Shown here: positions 33,518-42,498 of the stretch, piece after piece | How positions within the stretch are numbered: position 1 is the stretch's first letter | Layout of the letters: every line of letters starts with the position of its first letter | Position numbers and translations under genes: made by a program | DNA from: Arthrobacter_B sp038069765 | GTDB lineage: Bacteria > Actinomycetota > Actinomycetes > Actinomycetales > Micrococcaceae | Length of the DNA: 64,000 nt | Assembly: GCF_038069765.1 (NCBI RefSeq) | Contig: NZ_JBBPFS010000003.1 | Span: 62,001 to 126,000 of the forward strand | Direction: 5' to 3' | The notes under the pieces: model-generated | The model's database searches: none | Told to the model about the DNA's origin: nothing | Seen by the model: only the letters and a program-made list of their open reading frames with translations

Positions 33518-33600
33518 TCAGGTGGCCCGCATCACAGTGCGGCCTTTCACGAGCGCACCCCCTGGTTTCACCGCCGCAACCTAGGAATGAGGATCTCTTC

Positions 33601-35055
33601 ATGTCTACCGCTACCACCCGCTCTGCGGGTTCCGAGAAGGGCCTGGCCAGAGTTGCCCAGACCCTGGCCCGCTGGACCGAGAAATGGTTTCCGGATGCCT
33701 ACATCTTTGCCCTGGGCGGAGTTGTCCTCATAGCCCTGGCCGCCCTGTTCAACGGGTCCTCGCCGCAGGCAGTGGCGGACTCGTTCGGCAACGGGTTCTG
33801 GGACCTGACCGCCTTTACGCTGCAAATGTCCATGGTGGTGCTGACGGGCTACGTGGTGGCCACCTCTCCCCCGGTCGCGAAGCTGATCGCCCGGCTGGCC
33901 CGTGTTCCGCAGAGCGCCACCACGGCCGTGAGCTTCGTGGCGTTCCTGTCCATGTCCGTGTCCTTCCTGAACTGGGGCCTGAGCATCGTGTTCGGCGGGC
34001 TGCTGGCACGGGCCATTGCCCGGCGGACGGATCTGCGCGTGGACTACCGCGCGCTCGGTGCGGCCGCCTTCATGGGTCTGGGCGCCGTCTGGGCCCTCGG
34101 GCTGTCCTCCTCTGCGGCGCAGCTGCAGGCCACGGCGGCCTCCCTGCCTCCGGCACTGTTGGAAGTGACCGGCGTCCTCGACTTCGGCAAGACCATCTTC
34201 ACGTGGCAGTCCCTGCTGACCTGCGTCATCCTGATTGCGCTGACCACGGTGATCGCCCATTTTTCAGCCCCCAAGGGTGAGGCGGTCCGCACGGCACAGG
34301 AGCTCGGCGTCGACCTCGATGACACCCCGGAACCCGCCTCCCAGCGCGAACGCCCCGGAGAATGGCTGGAGTACAGCCCGATCCTGCCCGCGCTGATGGG
34401 GCTGCTGACCGCCGGCTGGCTGGTTTCACAATTTGTGACCAAGCCTTTCCTGAGCGTGATCTCCAGCCTCAACGGATACCTGCTCGTGTTCCTGATCCTG
34501 GGCCTGGTGCTGCACCGCACGCCGCGGAACTTCCTGCAGGCAGTGACGAAGGCGGTGCCTGCCACCGCCGGCATCCTCGTCCAGTTCCCGCTCTATGCCG
34601 CCATGGCCGCCATCCTGACCAAGGCCGAAGGGGCAGGCGGAACAACCCTGTCCGAGCATCTCGCCGGATTCTTCACCAGCATCGGTGCCGGCGGGGCCTT
34701 CGCCGTCGTCATTGCCGTCTACACCATCATTCTGGGACTCTTTGTTCCCTCGGGCGGCGGCAAGTGGCTGGTTGAGGCGCCGTACGTGATGCAGTCGGCC
34801 ACCGATGTGGAAATGAACCTCGGCTGGACGGTGCAGATCTACAACGTGGCCGAGGCCCTGCCGAACCTGATCAACCCGTTCTTCATGCTGCCCCTGCTGG
34901 CGGTGCTGAAACTGCGGGCGCGCGATCTGGTGGGCTTCACGTTCCTGCAGTTCATCATCCATCTGCCGGTGGTCCTGCTGCTGGTGTGGCTGCTGGGGAT
35001 GACGTTCACCTTCGAACCGCCGGTGATCCCCGCGCCTGCCCCGGCAGCTCCTTAA
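33601..35055 (+). CDS. Short-chain fatty acid transporter (AtoE family)
   Basis: 484 residues with about 12 transmembrane segments. Family-type segments WFPDAYIFALGGVVLI, VSFLNWGLSIVFGGLLARAI, PLYAAMAAILTKA and FVPSGGGKWLVEAPYVM. AtoE proteins bring in acetoacetate or short-chain fatty acids. The ATG at 33601 follows GAGGA at eight bases; earlier starts lack coding character. It stands alone, without the ato CoA-transferase genes, so the substrate is not certain. Confidence 0.88.
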   Translation: MSTATTRSAGSEKGLARVAQTLARWTEKWFPDAYIFALGGVVLIALAALFNGSSPQAVADSFGNGFWDLTAFTLQMSMVVLTGYVVATSPPVAKLIARLARVPQSATTAVSFVAFLSMSVSFLNWGLSIVFGGLLARAIARRTDLRVDYRALGAAAFMGLGAVWALGLSSSAAQLQATAASLPPALLEVTGVLDFGKTIFTWQSLLTCVILIALTTVIAHFSAPKGEAVRTAQELGVDLDDTPEPASQRERPGEWLEYSPILPALMGLLTAGWLVSQFVTKPFLSVISSLNGYLLVFLILGLVLHRTPRNFLQAVTKAVPATAGILVQFPLYAAMAAILTKAEGAGGTTLSEHLAGFFTSIGAGGAFAVVIAVYTIILGLFVPSGGGKWLVEAPYVMQSATDVEMNLGWTVQIYNVAEALPNLINPFFMLPLLAVLKLRARDLVGFTFLQFIIHLPVVLLLVWLLGMTFTFEPPVIPAPAPAAP

Positions 35056-35070
35056 GTCCCCGCGGGTCGA

Positions 35071-35106
35071 GCCGTCGTCGTCGCGAAAACGGACGACGAC
35101 GACGGC
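35071..35106. terminator. Hairpin between convergent transporter and YibE/F genes
   Basis: 12-bp stem (35071-35082 with 35095-35106) rich in GTC/GAC triplets, located 15 bases after the transporter stop and 17 before the YibE/F stop. No T-tract. Confidence 0.6.
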
Positions 35107-35123
35107 GGCGCGGTTACGGGCGG

Positions 35124-36539
35124 TTACGGGCGGTTGCGCAGCGAGCGGCGGGTGACCGGAGCGTCAGCGGTGCCGCCGGCCGTTCCGTCCCCAGCCGTTC
35201 CAGTGCCGGCCGTTCCGTCCCCGACCGTTCCGTCCCCGACCGTTCCCGCAACAACCGCCGCGGGCTCGAGTGCCGGCTGCAAGGAATCATCGGACACTGC
35301 AGTCCGGGGCACGCCCTTGATCCCGACCGCTTTGACCACCAGCACGGCGATCGCCGTCGTCACGGGAATCGCCAGCACCAGGCCGACGGAACCAACCAGC
35401 GTGCGGATTACTTCCTCGGCCAGCTCCCCGCCGGTAAGACTGTCCATAAACGGCCGGTCGTACAGCGAGACCAGGATGAGCACCGGCAGGGCGGCCCCGG
35501 CGTAGGCAAAGGCGATGGTGTAAACGGTGGAGGCGATGTGGTCCCGGCCAACCCGCATCGCTCCGGAGAAGAGCCGCTTGGCACTGGCGCCGGGAGCCAG
35601 CTCATACATTTCCCACACCGCGGAGGACTGGGTGATGGTGACGTCGTTGAGCACCCCCAGGCCCGAGATGATCAGCCCGCACAGAATGATGCCGGACACC
35701 GAAATACTCTCCGACGAGTTGATGAGCGTGTACGCGTTTTCGTCGTCGACCCCCACCAGGTGCGCGGCGTCGGTTGCCCACGCCGCCAGACAGGCCGTGA
35801 TCGAGAGCCCGAACAGCGTCCCCAGCAGCGCCGTGGAGGTCCGGGCCGTAAATCCGTGGGCAAAATACAGCACCCCGAACATGATCACGCTGGACCCGAC
35901 CAGCCCGAGCAGCAGCGGCGGCTGCCCTTCCACCAGTCCGGGCAGGATGAACCCGGCCAGGACGGCATAGGCTCCGGCCAGCCCCACCAGTGCGCGCAGA
36001 CCGCGCCAGCGCGCGACGGCGATGACCACTCCCGCGTAGAGCACGGTCAGTGCCGCCATCGGAATGGTACGGACGAAGTCCACGAAGACGTACGGCGGAG
36101 CACCTCCACCGCCCTGCATTACGGCTTCCAGGTTCAGGTAGCGGATGCTGTCGCCGGCTTCGATGACATCGCCCTTGGCCACCTCCGGCGGAACTTCCAC
36201 CTGGATGGTGGTCCCCCCGGCGTCGGGAACCGTGTACGCGACGAGGCATTCCTGGGCGGTGCCGCCGGCCTCGACGAGCGCGGCCGAGGACGGGCAGTCC
36301 TCCCGGCTGACCCGCTGGACCTTGCCGGTGTCGAAGGTGACGCCGTCGGCGGTGGCATACGGGTCGGCAACGGTGACGGAGCTGCGGTCCCCCGAGGGCC
36401 ACATCAGCAGCATCGCCACCAGGGCCAGCAGCCCCAGCGGCACCAGGATGAAGGTCAGCAGCAGGTTGGCCCGCCGCCGGGCGGCCAGAGCAACCGGGGA
36501 CGGAGGCTCATCGGAGTGCGGGGAATGGCTGTGTCCCAT
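35124..36539 (-). CDS. YibE/F family membrane protein
   Basis: 471 residues. One N-terminal transmembrane helix (about 27-46), an extracytoplasmic domain (about 48-140), then seven to eight helices with the YibE/F pattern (GVLNDVTITQSSAVWEMYEL near 290). The family is widespread in Firmicutes and actinobacteria; function is unknown. The last 60 residues are a low-complexity tail made of GTVGDG/GTAGDG repeats followed by RRSLRNRP. ATG at 36539 (MGHSHSPHSDE) chosen; ATG at 36605 or 36608 is possible. Confidence 0.8.
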   Translation of the reverse strand: MGHSHSPHSDEPPSPVALAARRRANLLLTFILVPLGLLALVAMLLMWPSGDRSSVTVADPYATADGVTFDTGKVQRVSREDCPSSAALVEAGGTAQECLVAYTVPDAGGTTIQVEVPPEVAKGDVIEAGDSIRYLNLEAVMQGGGGAPPYVFVDFVRTIPMAALTVLYAGVVIAVARWRGLRALVGLAGAYAVLAGFILPGLVEGQPPLLLGLVGSSVIMFGVLYFAHGFTARTSTALLGTLFGLSITACLAAWATDAAHLVGVDDENAYTLINSSESISVSGIILCGLIISGLGVLNDVTITQSSAVWEMYELAPGASAKRLFSGAMRVGRDHIASTVYTIAFAYAGAALPVLILVSLYDRPFMDSLTGGELAEEVIRTLVGSVGLVLAIPVTTAIAVLVVKAVGIKGVPRTAVSDDSLQPALEPAAVVAGTVGDGTVGDGTAGTGTAGDGTAGGTADAPVTRRSLRNRP

Positions 36540-36654
36540 GGGATCCTTTGGCGTAGGCGCGGTGCTGCGGCCCGGTGGTACGGACGCAGGAAACACGGTC
36601 GGCATCATTGTCCCAACTACGAGCCGTCTCGGCGAATCTCGTCAGTCGTCGGGA

Positions 36655-36701
36655 GTACAGATAACGGGCTTCTCAGGCCGGGATAGGCCCGTTATCTGTA
36701 C
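36655..36701. repeat. Palindromic intergenic element, copy B
   Basis: Arms GTACAGATAACGGGC (36655-36669) and its perfect reverse complement (36687-36701) around a 17-base loop ending GGGATAG. Same element as at 33309. It lies in the 36540-36852 spacer, which otherwise holds a terminator and the YibE/F upstream region. Confidence 0.85.
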
Positions 36702-36748
36702 TACGGACGGGCCGCCTCCGCTCCGCAGCCCGGCCGGCCGCAAACACA

Positions 36749-36794
36749 ACGACGGCGGGCGCCGGCCCCCGAAGGAACCCGCACCCGCCGTCGT
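36749..36794 (-). terminator. Terminator after the glyS-GNAT operon
   Basis: 11-bp stem ACGACGGCGGG/CCCGCCGTCGT with further pairing inside, followed on the minus strand by TTGTGTTTG. It lies about 60 bases past the GNAT stop. Confidence 0.55.
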
Positions 36795-36852
36795 CGTCGT
36801 TGCAGCGATAACCGCGGCCGCCCCGAAAGCCCGGCACCCGCAGTACCGCCGG

Positions 36853-37761
36853 TTACGTGCTGACGATCTCCGTTGCCGGCCCGACTTCGCGGGCGGCACC
36901 CTTTTCCAGCAGGGCCTGGATGATCCGGGCCACGGGCTTCATGGACTCGTCCACCTCCAGCTGGATCGGGTACTGGTAGGTCAGCAGGGCCAGCAGCGAT
37001 TCGAGCGCGGCCTCCTGCTCCGACTGTTCCAGCGACGGGTCGTAGCCCAGGAACACATCGGCCGGCTCGTCCGTGCGGTTCTGCGTGTAGCTCACGGCAA
37101 AGGCAGCGATCTTGCCGCCCTGTGCCTTGGGCGCATCGCGCAGGACCACGGCTCCGGCGGCACCGGTGGCGTCGTTGAGCAGCATCTGCTGCGCCCGCCC
37201 CAGCGTCATCTCCGACCGGTCCCACCCGTGCACGGCGTTGTAGAACGCCACCACGGCCTGGGTGAGTTCCACCGATCCGGTGGCGGCTTCGTCCAGCTGA
37301 GGCCCGGCGTCGTCCTGGAAGACCGGCAGGCTAATCCGCCCCGGCTCCACCACAACAACGCGGGAACGCTGGATGCGGGAGAAGCCGGCCGCCTCCGCGA
37401 AGGCAGCGCCGGAGGTTCCCGGCTCCACCTTCGCGCGCAGCTTCGTTACGCCCGACGGCGCTGCTTCGGCTTCGCGGCGCAGCATCGCCAGCAGGGTGGA
37501 CCCGAGGCCGGCACGCCGGTTCTCCCGGGCCACTTCCACATAAACCCACAGCCGGTCCGGATGCAGCGAGGTCTCGTAAACGACGCCGGCGGCTACCGGA
37601 ATACCGTCGTCTTCGGCCACGATGCAGCGGCTCCAGGGCTCGTTGGACGAGGGCCGCAGGACTGCCCGGAACTGCCCGGACTGCACCGTTTCCGGATCGC
37701 CCCAGAGCTGGTTCAGGGCCAGGTCGTCATCTTCGCGCCATTCGCGGAACGTCAAGGCCAT
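36853..37761 (-). CDS. GNAT family acetyltransferase, two-domain, coupled to glyS
   Basis: 302 residues. The N-terminal half is a complete GNAT domain with the acetyl-CoA loop VARENRRAGLGSTLLAML (about 80-98); the C-terminal half looks like a second, degenerate GNAT lobe lacking a clear Q/RxxGxG/A loop. The layout resembles mycothiol synthase (MshD) but the pattern is too weak to name it. The ATG overlaps the glyS stop by one base (TAATG), so it is made with glycyl-tRNA synthetase. Substrate unknown. Confidence 0.75.
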   Translation of the reverse strand: MALTFREWREDDDLALNQLWGDPETVQSGQFRAVLRPSSNEPWSRCIVAEDDGIPVAAGVVYETSLHPDRLWVYVEVARENRRAGLGSTLLAMLRREAEAAPSGVTKLRAKVEPGTSGAAFAEAAGFSRIQRSRVVVVEPGRISLPVFQDDAGPQLDEAATGSVELTQAVVAFYNAVHGWDRSEMTLGRAQQMLLNDATGAAGAVVLRDAPKAQGGKIAAFAVSYTQNRTDEPADVFLGYDPSLEQSEQEAALESLLALLTYQYPIQLEVDESMKPVARIIQALLEKGAAREVGPATEIVST

Positions 37762-39149
37762 TACGCGCCGATCAGCCGTTCCGCGAGGTAGCCCTCAACC
37801 TTGTCCAGGCTCACCCGCTCCTGGGCCATCGAGTCACGCTCGCGCACGGTGACGGCCTGGTCTTCGAGGGTGTCGAAGTCCACGGTGATGCAGAACGGGG
37901 TGCCGATTTCGTCCTGACGGCGGTACCGGCGGCCAATGGCACCGGCGTCGTCGAAGTCGATGTTCCAGTTCCGGCGCAGCTGCGCGGCGAGGTCCTTGGC
38001 CTTCGGGGACAGGTCCTCGTTGCGGCTCAGCGGCAGCACGGCGGCCTTCACCGGGGCCAGGCGCGGATCCAGTTTCAGGACGGTGCGCTTGTCGACGCCG
38101 CCCTTGGCGTTGGGGGCCTCGTCCTCGGTGTAGGAATCCACCAGGAACGCCATGAAGGAACGGGTCAGGCCGGCGGCGGGCTCAATCACGTACGGAGTGA
38201 AGCGCTCGTTGGTGGCCTGGTTGAAGTAGCTCAGGTCGGTGCCGGAGTGCTTGGAGTGCGTGCCCAGGTCAAAGTCGGTGCGGTTGGCGATGCCTTCCAG
38301 CTCGCCCCACTCGGAGCCGGCGAAGCCGAAGCGGTATTCGACGTCGGTGGTGCCCTTGGAGTAGTGGCTCAGCTTTTCCTTCGGGTGTTCAAACAGGCGC
38401 AGGTTCTCCGGGTCGATACCCAGCTGGGTGTACCAGTTGAACCGGTTCTCGATCCAGTACTTGTGCCATTCCTCATCCGTGCCCGGCTCGACGAAGAACT
38501 CCATTTCCATCTGCTCGAACTCGCGCGTGCGGAAGATGAAGTTGCCCGGGGTGATTTCGTTGCGGAAGCTCTTGCCGATCTGGCCGATGCCGAACGGGGG
38601 CTTCTTGCGCGAAGTGGTCAGCACGTTGTTGAAGTTCACGAAGATGCCCTGCGCGGTTTCCGGACGCAGGTAGTGCATGCCCTCTTCGTTGGCGACCGGA
38701 CCCAGGAAGGTCTTGAGCAGGCCGGAGAATTCCTGCGGCTCGGTCCACTGGCCCTTGGTGCCGCAGTTTACGCAGGCAATGTCGGCCAGGCCGTTTTCCG
38801 GTGCGTGGCCCTTCTTTTCCTCGTAGGCCTCTTCGAGGTGGTCGGCGCGGTAGCGCTTGTGGCAGCTCAGGCACTCCACCAGGGGGTCGGAGAAGACCTC
38901 CACGTGGCCTGAGGCTTCCCAGACCTGGCGGGGCAGGATGACGGCGGAATCCAGCCCGACGACGTCGTCGCGGCCGCGGACCATGTGCTGCCACCACTGC
39001 TTCTTGATGTTTTCCTTGAGCTCGACACCCAGGGGTCCGTAATCCCATGCGGACCGGGACCCGCCGTAAATCTCACCCGACTGGAAGACGAACCCCCGGC
39101 GCTTGGCGAGGGAGATGATCGGATCCAGTTTGGATTTGGTCGAAGCCAT
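37761..39149 (-). CDS. glyS: Glycyl-tRNA synthetase, class II dimeric
   Basis: 462 residues, the eukaryote-like homodimeric form usual in actinobacteria. Class II motifs: YGPLGVELKENIKKQWW, RPETAQGIFVNF (motif 2 region), GQIGKSFRNEITPGNFIFRT and EPAAGLTRSFMAFL (motif 3). Two Cys pairs (CLSCH and CVNCG) could bind zinc. ATG at 39149 gives MASTKSKLDPIISLAKRRG. It has a coupled downstream GNAT gene. Confidence 0.95.
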   Translation of the reverse strand: MASTKSKLDPIISLAKRRGFVFQSGEIYGGSRSAWDYGPLGVELKENIKKQWWQHMVRGRDDVVGLDSAVILPRQVWEASGHVEVFSDPLVECLSCHKRYRADHLEEAYEEKKGHAPENGLADIACVNCGTKGQWTEPQEFSGLLKTFLGPVANEEGMHYLRPETAQGIFVNFNNVLTTSRKKPPFGIGQIGKSFRNEITPGNFIFRTREFEQMEMEFFVEPGTDEEWHKYWIENRFNWYTQLGIDPENLRLFEHPKEKLSHYSKGTTDVEYRFGFAGSEWGELEGIANRTDFDLGTHSKHSGTDLSYFNQATNERFTPYVIEPAAGLTRSFMAFLVDSYTEDEAPNAKGGVDKRTVLKLDPRLAPVKAAVLPLSRNEDLSPKAKDLAAQLRRNWNIDFDDAGAIGRRYRRQDEIGTPFCITVDFDTLEDQAVTVRERDSMAQERVSLDKVEGYLAERLIGA

Positions 39150-39396
39150 GGAATGGTACCGCCGTTCTTTCGTGTTTACAGGGCCGCTGGGTGCGGTCCG
39201 CTCGTGGTCCCGCCCGCAGTGTTCACCGGCAGGTTGCACGGTGAGGGACTTGCGGAGGGCAAAAGCTACAACTACCAGCTTAAGGCGAGGGAGCCCAAAC
39301 ACTGCTACCGGCCGACGGGACCGGCGCAGTTGGACTGACGGGCACGGCCCGGCAGGTCCCGCTGGCAGCCCGGACGGGATCGGCGGGCCGGCCGGC

Positions 39397-40368
39397 TCAG
39401 CGGCGGCGGAGCACCCCGGGCATGTTCCACGGCAGCGTCGCCAGGACGATGGCCGCCAGAGTCAGCAGAGTTCCCAGCACGGTGGCTGCCACCACAACAC
39501 TGCCCGGCGCGGGAAGGAAGATGTCCAGCAGCAGCGAGCCGATGAGCTGGCCGCCGATCATGCCCAGGCTCGTCAGCAGCACGCCCAGGCTGCGCACCAG
39601 CAGCGCGCTCAGTCCGATGAAGACGCACCCCGTCGGTCCGCCCAGATACAGGTACCACTCCCCCGGCAGCGGCTGGCCGACGCCGGAGACGGCCACCTTC
39701 ACCAGCCACATCAGGCCAAGCACAGCGGTTCCGGCGATGAAGTTGACCAGCGTGGCGGTGATCGGAGTGCCGTAGTGCATGCCGGTGGTTCCGTTCATGG
39801 CCTGCTGGAAGCTCATCAGCATGCCGGCCGTCAGCGGCAGCAGCACCGGAAGCAGCAGGTCGGACGCTTCGGATGTCCCGGCCAGCTTGGGGCTGACGGC
39901 CCAGGCGACGGCGGCGATGGTCAGTACGGCGCCCACCACCCGCATCACGGTGAGCGCCTTTTTGCCCGCCGGACCAATGCCCAGGCGGTCCACCACCAGG
40001 CCGGTCAGCGTCTGGCCGGCGACGGCGGCAACCGTGAACACGGCAACCCCCAGGACGGCGACGGTCAGGGTTTGGGACAGCACAAAGTAGCCGCCGATGG
40101 CTCCGGCCAGCACGTAATAGCGGGGAAAGCGTCGTTCCCGCAGCGCCGGCAGCAGCTGGGCGGCACCGGCACGGCCGCGCGGCAGCAGGACCGAAATCAG
40201 GATCATCACCACCAGGCCCACCGAGAAGCTGACCAGCGCCGCGGCCAGGCCGTCGTCGAGCCGTGTCCCGAGTGCTCCGTTGACACGGGACTGCACGGGC
40301 ATGGCCGCCCCGGCCACGATGGCGAGGGGCAGACCGATCAGGGGATTAAATCGCACGGGGTTTGGCAC
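39397..40368 (-). CDS. YdcZ (DUF606) family DMT exporter
   Basis: 323 residues, ten transmembrane segments, built from two similar YdcZ-like halves: the first begins FNPLIGLPLAIVAGAAMPVQ with the family motif VQSRVNGALG, the second repeats it as MSFQQAMNGTTGMHYGTPIT. DMT exporters of this type have unknown substrates. Its N-terminus diverges from the S4 gene with 70 bases between. Confidence 0.82.
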   Translation of the reverse strand: MPNPVRFNPLIGLPLAIVAGAAMPVQSRVNGALGTRLDDGLAAALVSFSVGLVVMILISVLLPRGRAGAAQLLPALRERRFPRYYVLAGAIGGYFVLSQTLTVAVLGVAVFTVAAVAGQTLTGLVVDRLGIGPAGKKALTVMRVVGAVLTIAAVAWAVSPKLAGTSEASDLLLPVLLPLTAGMLMSFQQAMNGTTGMHYGTPITATLVNFIAGTAVLGLMWLVKVAVSGVGQPLPGEWYLYLGGPTGCVFIGLSALLVRSLGVLLTSLGMIGGQLIGSLLLDIFLPAPGSVVVAATVLGTLLTLAAIVLATLPWNMPGVLRRR

Positions 40369-40438
40369 GAACCAACCCTACGGCAGGCCCGCACCCGTTC
40401 CGGAATTGGTGACGGGTGTTGTCGGGCAGAATGGAGGT

Positions 40439-40669
40439 ATGAGTTCCAGTGACCCCCAAGACCTTCCCATCCGCGACGACATGATCCGCCTGGGCCAGCT
40501 GCTGAAGCTGGCCAGCCTGGCCGAAGACGGCATCCAGGCCAAGCAACTGATCGAAGACGGCCTGGTCAAGGTCAACGACGCCATTGAGGAGCGCCGCGGC
40601 CGGCAGCTGCACCCGGGCGACGTCGTCTCCGTCAACGGCGAAGCGATTCGCATCGTTAAAGAGGACTAG
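40439..40669 (+). CDS. S4-domain RNA-binding protein (YbcJ-like)
   Basis: 76 residues, essentially a single S4 domain: IRLGQLLKLASLAEDGIQAK, QLIEDGLVKVNDAIEERRGR, QLHPGDVVSVNG. Such small proteins bind structured RNA, probably rRNA or tRNA, in ribosome-related roles; the precise job is unknown. GGAGGT stands directly before the ATG at 40439, which is closer than usual but no better start exists. Confidence 0.85.
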   Translation: MSSSDPQDLPIRDDMIRLGQLLKLASLAEDGIQAKQLIEDGLVKVNDAIEERRGRQLHPGDVVSVNGEAIRIVKED

Positions 40670-40684
40670 CCCTCACACTCAGCC

Positions 40685-40711
40685 GGGCCGGCCCCTCTTG
40701 GGGGCCGGCCC
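40685..40711. terminator. Hairpin between convergent S4 and esterase genes
   Basis: Perfect 11-bp G/C stem GGGCCGGCCCC/GGGGCCGGCCC with a 5-base loop, lying between the two stops. No T-tract. Confidence 0.6.
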
Positions 40712-40726
40712 GCAGGGACGCGCGCC

Positions 40727-41386
40727 TCAGCCCTTGAGCACCACGTGGGTGAGGAACTCCTTCACGTGTCCCAGTTCCTGCATGTTGATGCCGTGCCCCA
40801 TGTTCGAATACAGGATCTTGGTTAGAGCCGTGTGCTCATTGAGCCAGGCGTGGGTGAACTCGATGCGCGGCGCATCGATCACCGGATCGGCCTGGTCCCG
40901 GCCCCAGAAGAACGGCACCCGGCCGGCCGGAAGCTCCTCGTCCCTGAAGAACGGGTTACCGTCCGCGGGCACCACAAAACCTGAAAGCCCGACGACGGCG
41001 GCGAAGTCCGCGGGCCGGTGCCGCAGCAGGGTGCTCGCCACGGCCATTCCCATCGAGAAACCGAGCAGCGAGACGCTGCTGTGCTGTCCACTGACCCCGT
41101 CCAGCCAGTCCGAGACATCACTCACGGCGTCGACAACGCTCTGCACGGAGAACTGCGGTTCGTTCATCAGCGGAAACCAGGTGTAGCCGGGGCCCTGGGC
41201 CTGCGGCGCACGCACCGACGCGACGGTGAACTCGGAGGGCAGGTAGTCCGCCAGCCCCATCAGGTCTTCCTCGTTGGCGAGGTAACCGTGGAAGAGGACC
41301 AGCAGCGGCGTTCCGGCACGCTCGGCTTCGGGCTTGGACCAGAGGACAGTGGGATTCCAGGGAGCGGTTGTAGGCATGATATTCAT
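40727..41386 (-). CDS. Carboxylesterase/phospholipase-type alpha/beta hydrolase
   Basis: 219 residues. Nucleophile Ser in LLGFSMGMAVAS, oxyanion strand LLVLFHGYLANEEDL, and the final catalytic His in NMGHGINMQELG. It fits the small esterase/lysophospholipase (YpfH/EstB-like) family. Two ATGs (41386 and 41377) are possible; the upstream one is given. Natural substrate unknown. Diverges from the SGNH hydrolase gene. Confidence 0.85.
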   Translation of the reverse strand: MNIMPTTAPWNPTVLWSKPEAERAGTPLLVLFHGYLANEEDLMGLADYLPSEFTVASVRAPQAQGPGYTWFPLMNEPQFSVQSVVDAVSDVSDWLDGVSGQHSSVSLLGFSMGMAVASTLLRHRPADFAAVVGLSGFVVPADGNPFFRDEELPAGRVPFFWGRDQADPVIDAPRIEFTHAWLNEHTALTKILYSNMGHGINMQELGHVKEFLTHVVLKG

Positions 41387-41451
41387 TTTGGCACGGCCGG
41401 TTCCTGAACCTACGGTCGCGTAGCCCGGCCCCTCCTTGGCAGGATGGAGCG

Positions 41452-42360
41452 GTGACTTCTCCCTCGATGCCCCAGGACAGCTCTTTACCCTCATCGGCCT
41501 CCGCCGCCGAAGCGGCCGCCGTCGCCGATTCCGCCGCTGAAGCCGCCGTCGAAGAGCATCAGGTGCATCCCTGGACCCGCTATGTCGCCATGGGCGATTC
41601 CTTCACCGAAGGAATCGGTGACCCGAATCCGGACAGCCCCGGCGGCCACCGCGGCTGGGCGGACAGAGTGGCGGAGGAACTGGCCCGCGAGCGGGACGGT
41701 TTCGCCTATGCCAACCTCGCCATCCGGGGACGGCTCCTGGACCAGATCATCAGCGAACAGCTGCAGCCCGCACTGGACCTGAAGCCGGACCTGGTGACCA
41801 TCTGCGCCGGCGGGAATGACGTCATCCGTCCCGGCGGCGACCCGGACAAGCTGGCCGAAAAAATGGACGCCGCGATCGCGCGGCTGGCGGGAAGCGGCGC
41901 CACGGTGGTGCTCTTTACCGGCCCCGACTTGGGGACCACCCCGGTGCTGGGCAGTGTCCGGGGCCGCGTGGCCGTTTACAACGAGAACCTGCGCACCATT
42001 GCCGCCCGCCACGACATCGTCATCGCTGACATGTGGGCGCTGCGGGAGCTGAGCGCCCGTGAGATGTGGGCGCCGGACCGGCTGCACTTTTCGCCCCTGG
42101 GCCACCACACCATTGCCGCCATGGTGCTGGACACCCTCGCCGTCCCGCACACCCTGGAACCGCTGGAACCCAAGCCGCTGCCGGCCAAGAGCTGGCGCAC
42201 TGCACGCACCGAGGACCTGACGTGGGCCCGCGAATACTTCATGCCGTGGGTGGTGCGCCGGGTGCGGCACCGCTCCTCCGGCGACGGCATTGCCGCCAAG
42301 CGTCCCCTCGCCGGGCCGATATTCGGCGGTCCGGGCATGCCCCCGGGTTCGGCCGACTAA
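41452..42360 (+). CDS. SGNH/GDSL hydrolase
   Basis: 302 residues. Block I GDSFTEG (Ser nucleophile), block III AGGNDVIRPGG (Asn) and block V DRLHFSPLGHH (Asp/His). The first 40 residues are Ala/Ser-rich without a signal peptide, so it is probably cytoplasmic. GTG start after AGGATGGAG. Family members act on acyl or acetyl esters; the substrate is unknown. The 42361-42498 tail after it holds degenerate 12-bp repeats of GCCGGAGCTCT. Confidence 0.87.
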   Translation: MTSPSMPQDSSLPSSASAAEAAAVADSAAEAAVEEHQVHPWTRYVAMGDSFTEGIGDPNPDSPGGHRGWADRVAEELARERDGFAYANLAIRGRLLDQIISEQLQPALDLKPDLVTICAGGNDVIRPGGDPDKLAEKMDAAIARLAGSGATVVLFTGPDLGTTPVLGSVRGRVAVYNENLRTIAARHDIVIADMWALRELSAREMWAPDRLHFSPLGHHTIAAMVLDTLAVPHTLEPLEPKPLPAKSWRTARTEDLTWAREYFMPWVVRRVRHRSSGDGIAAKRPLAGPIFGGPGMPPGSAD

Positions 42361-42498
42361 GCGGCCGGGTTCTGCCCGGCTATGCCGGAGCTCTGCCGGA
42401 GCTCTGCCCGGGCTCTGCCGGAGCTCCGCCGGCTAGCCTGCCGGCTTGTCGGTGCGGTGTCATGGCGGCAAGACTAACACCGCATCATTCAGGAGCAG

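Noticed and set aside
42380..42440. Gene or terminator in the GCCGGAGCTCT repeats after the SGNH gene
   Set aside because: Only degenerate 12-bp repeats with weak pairing; no T-tract and no coding signal.
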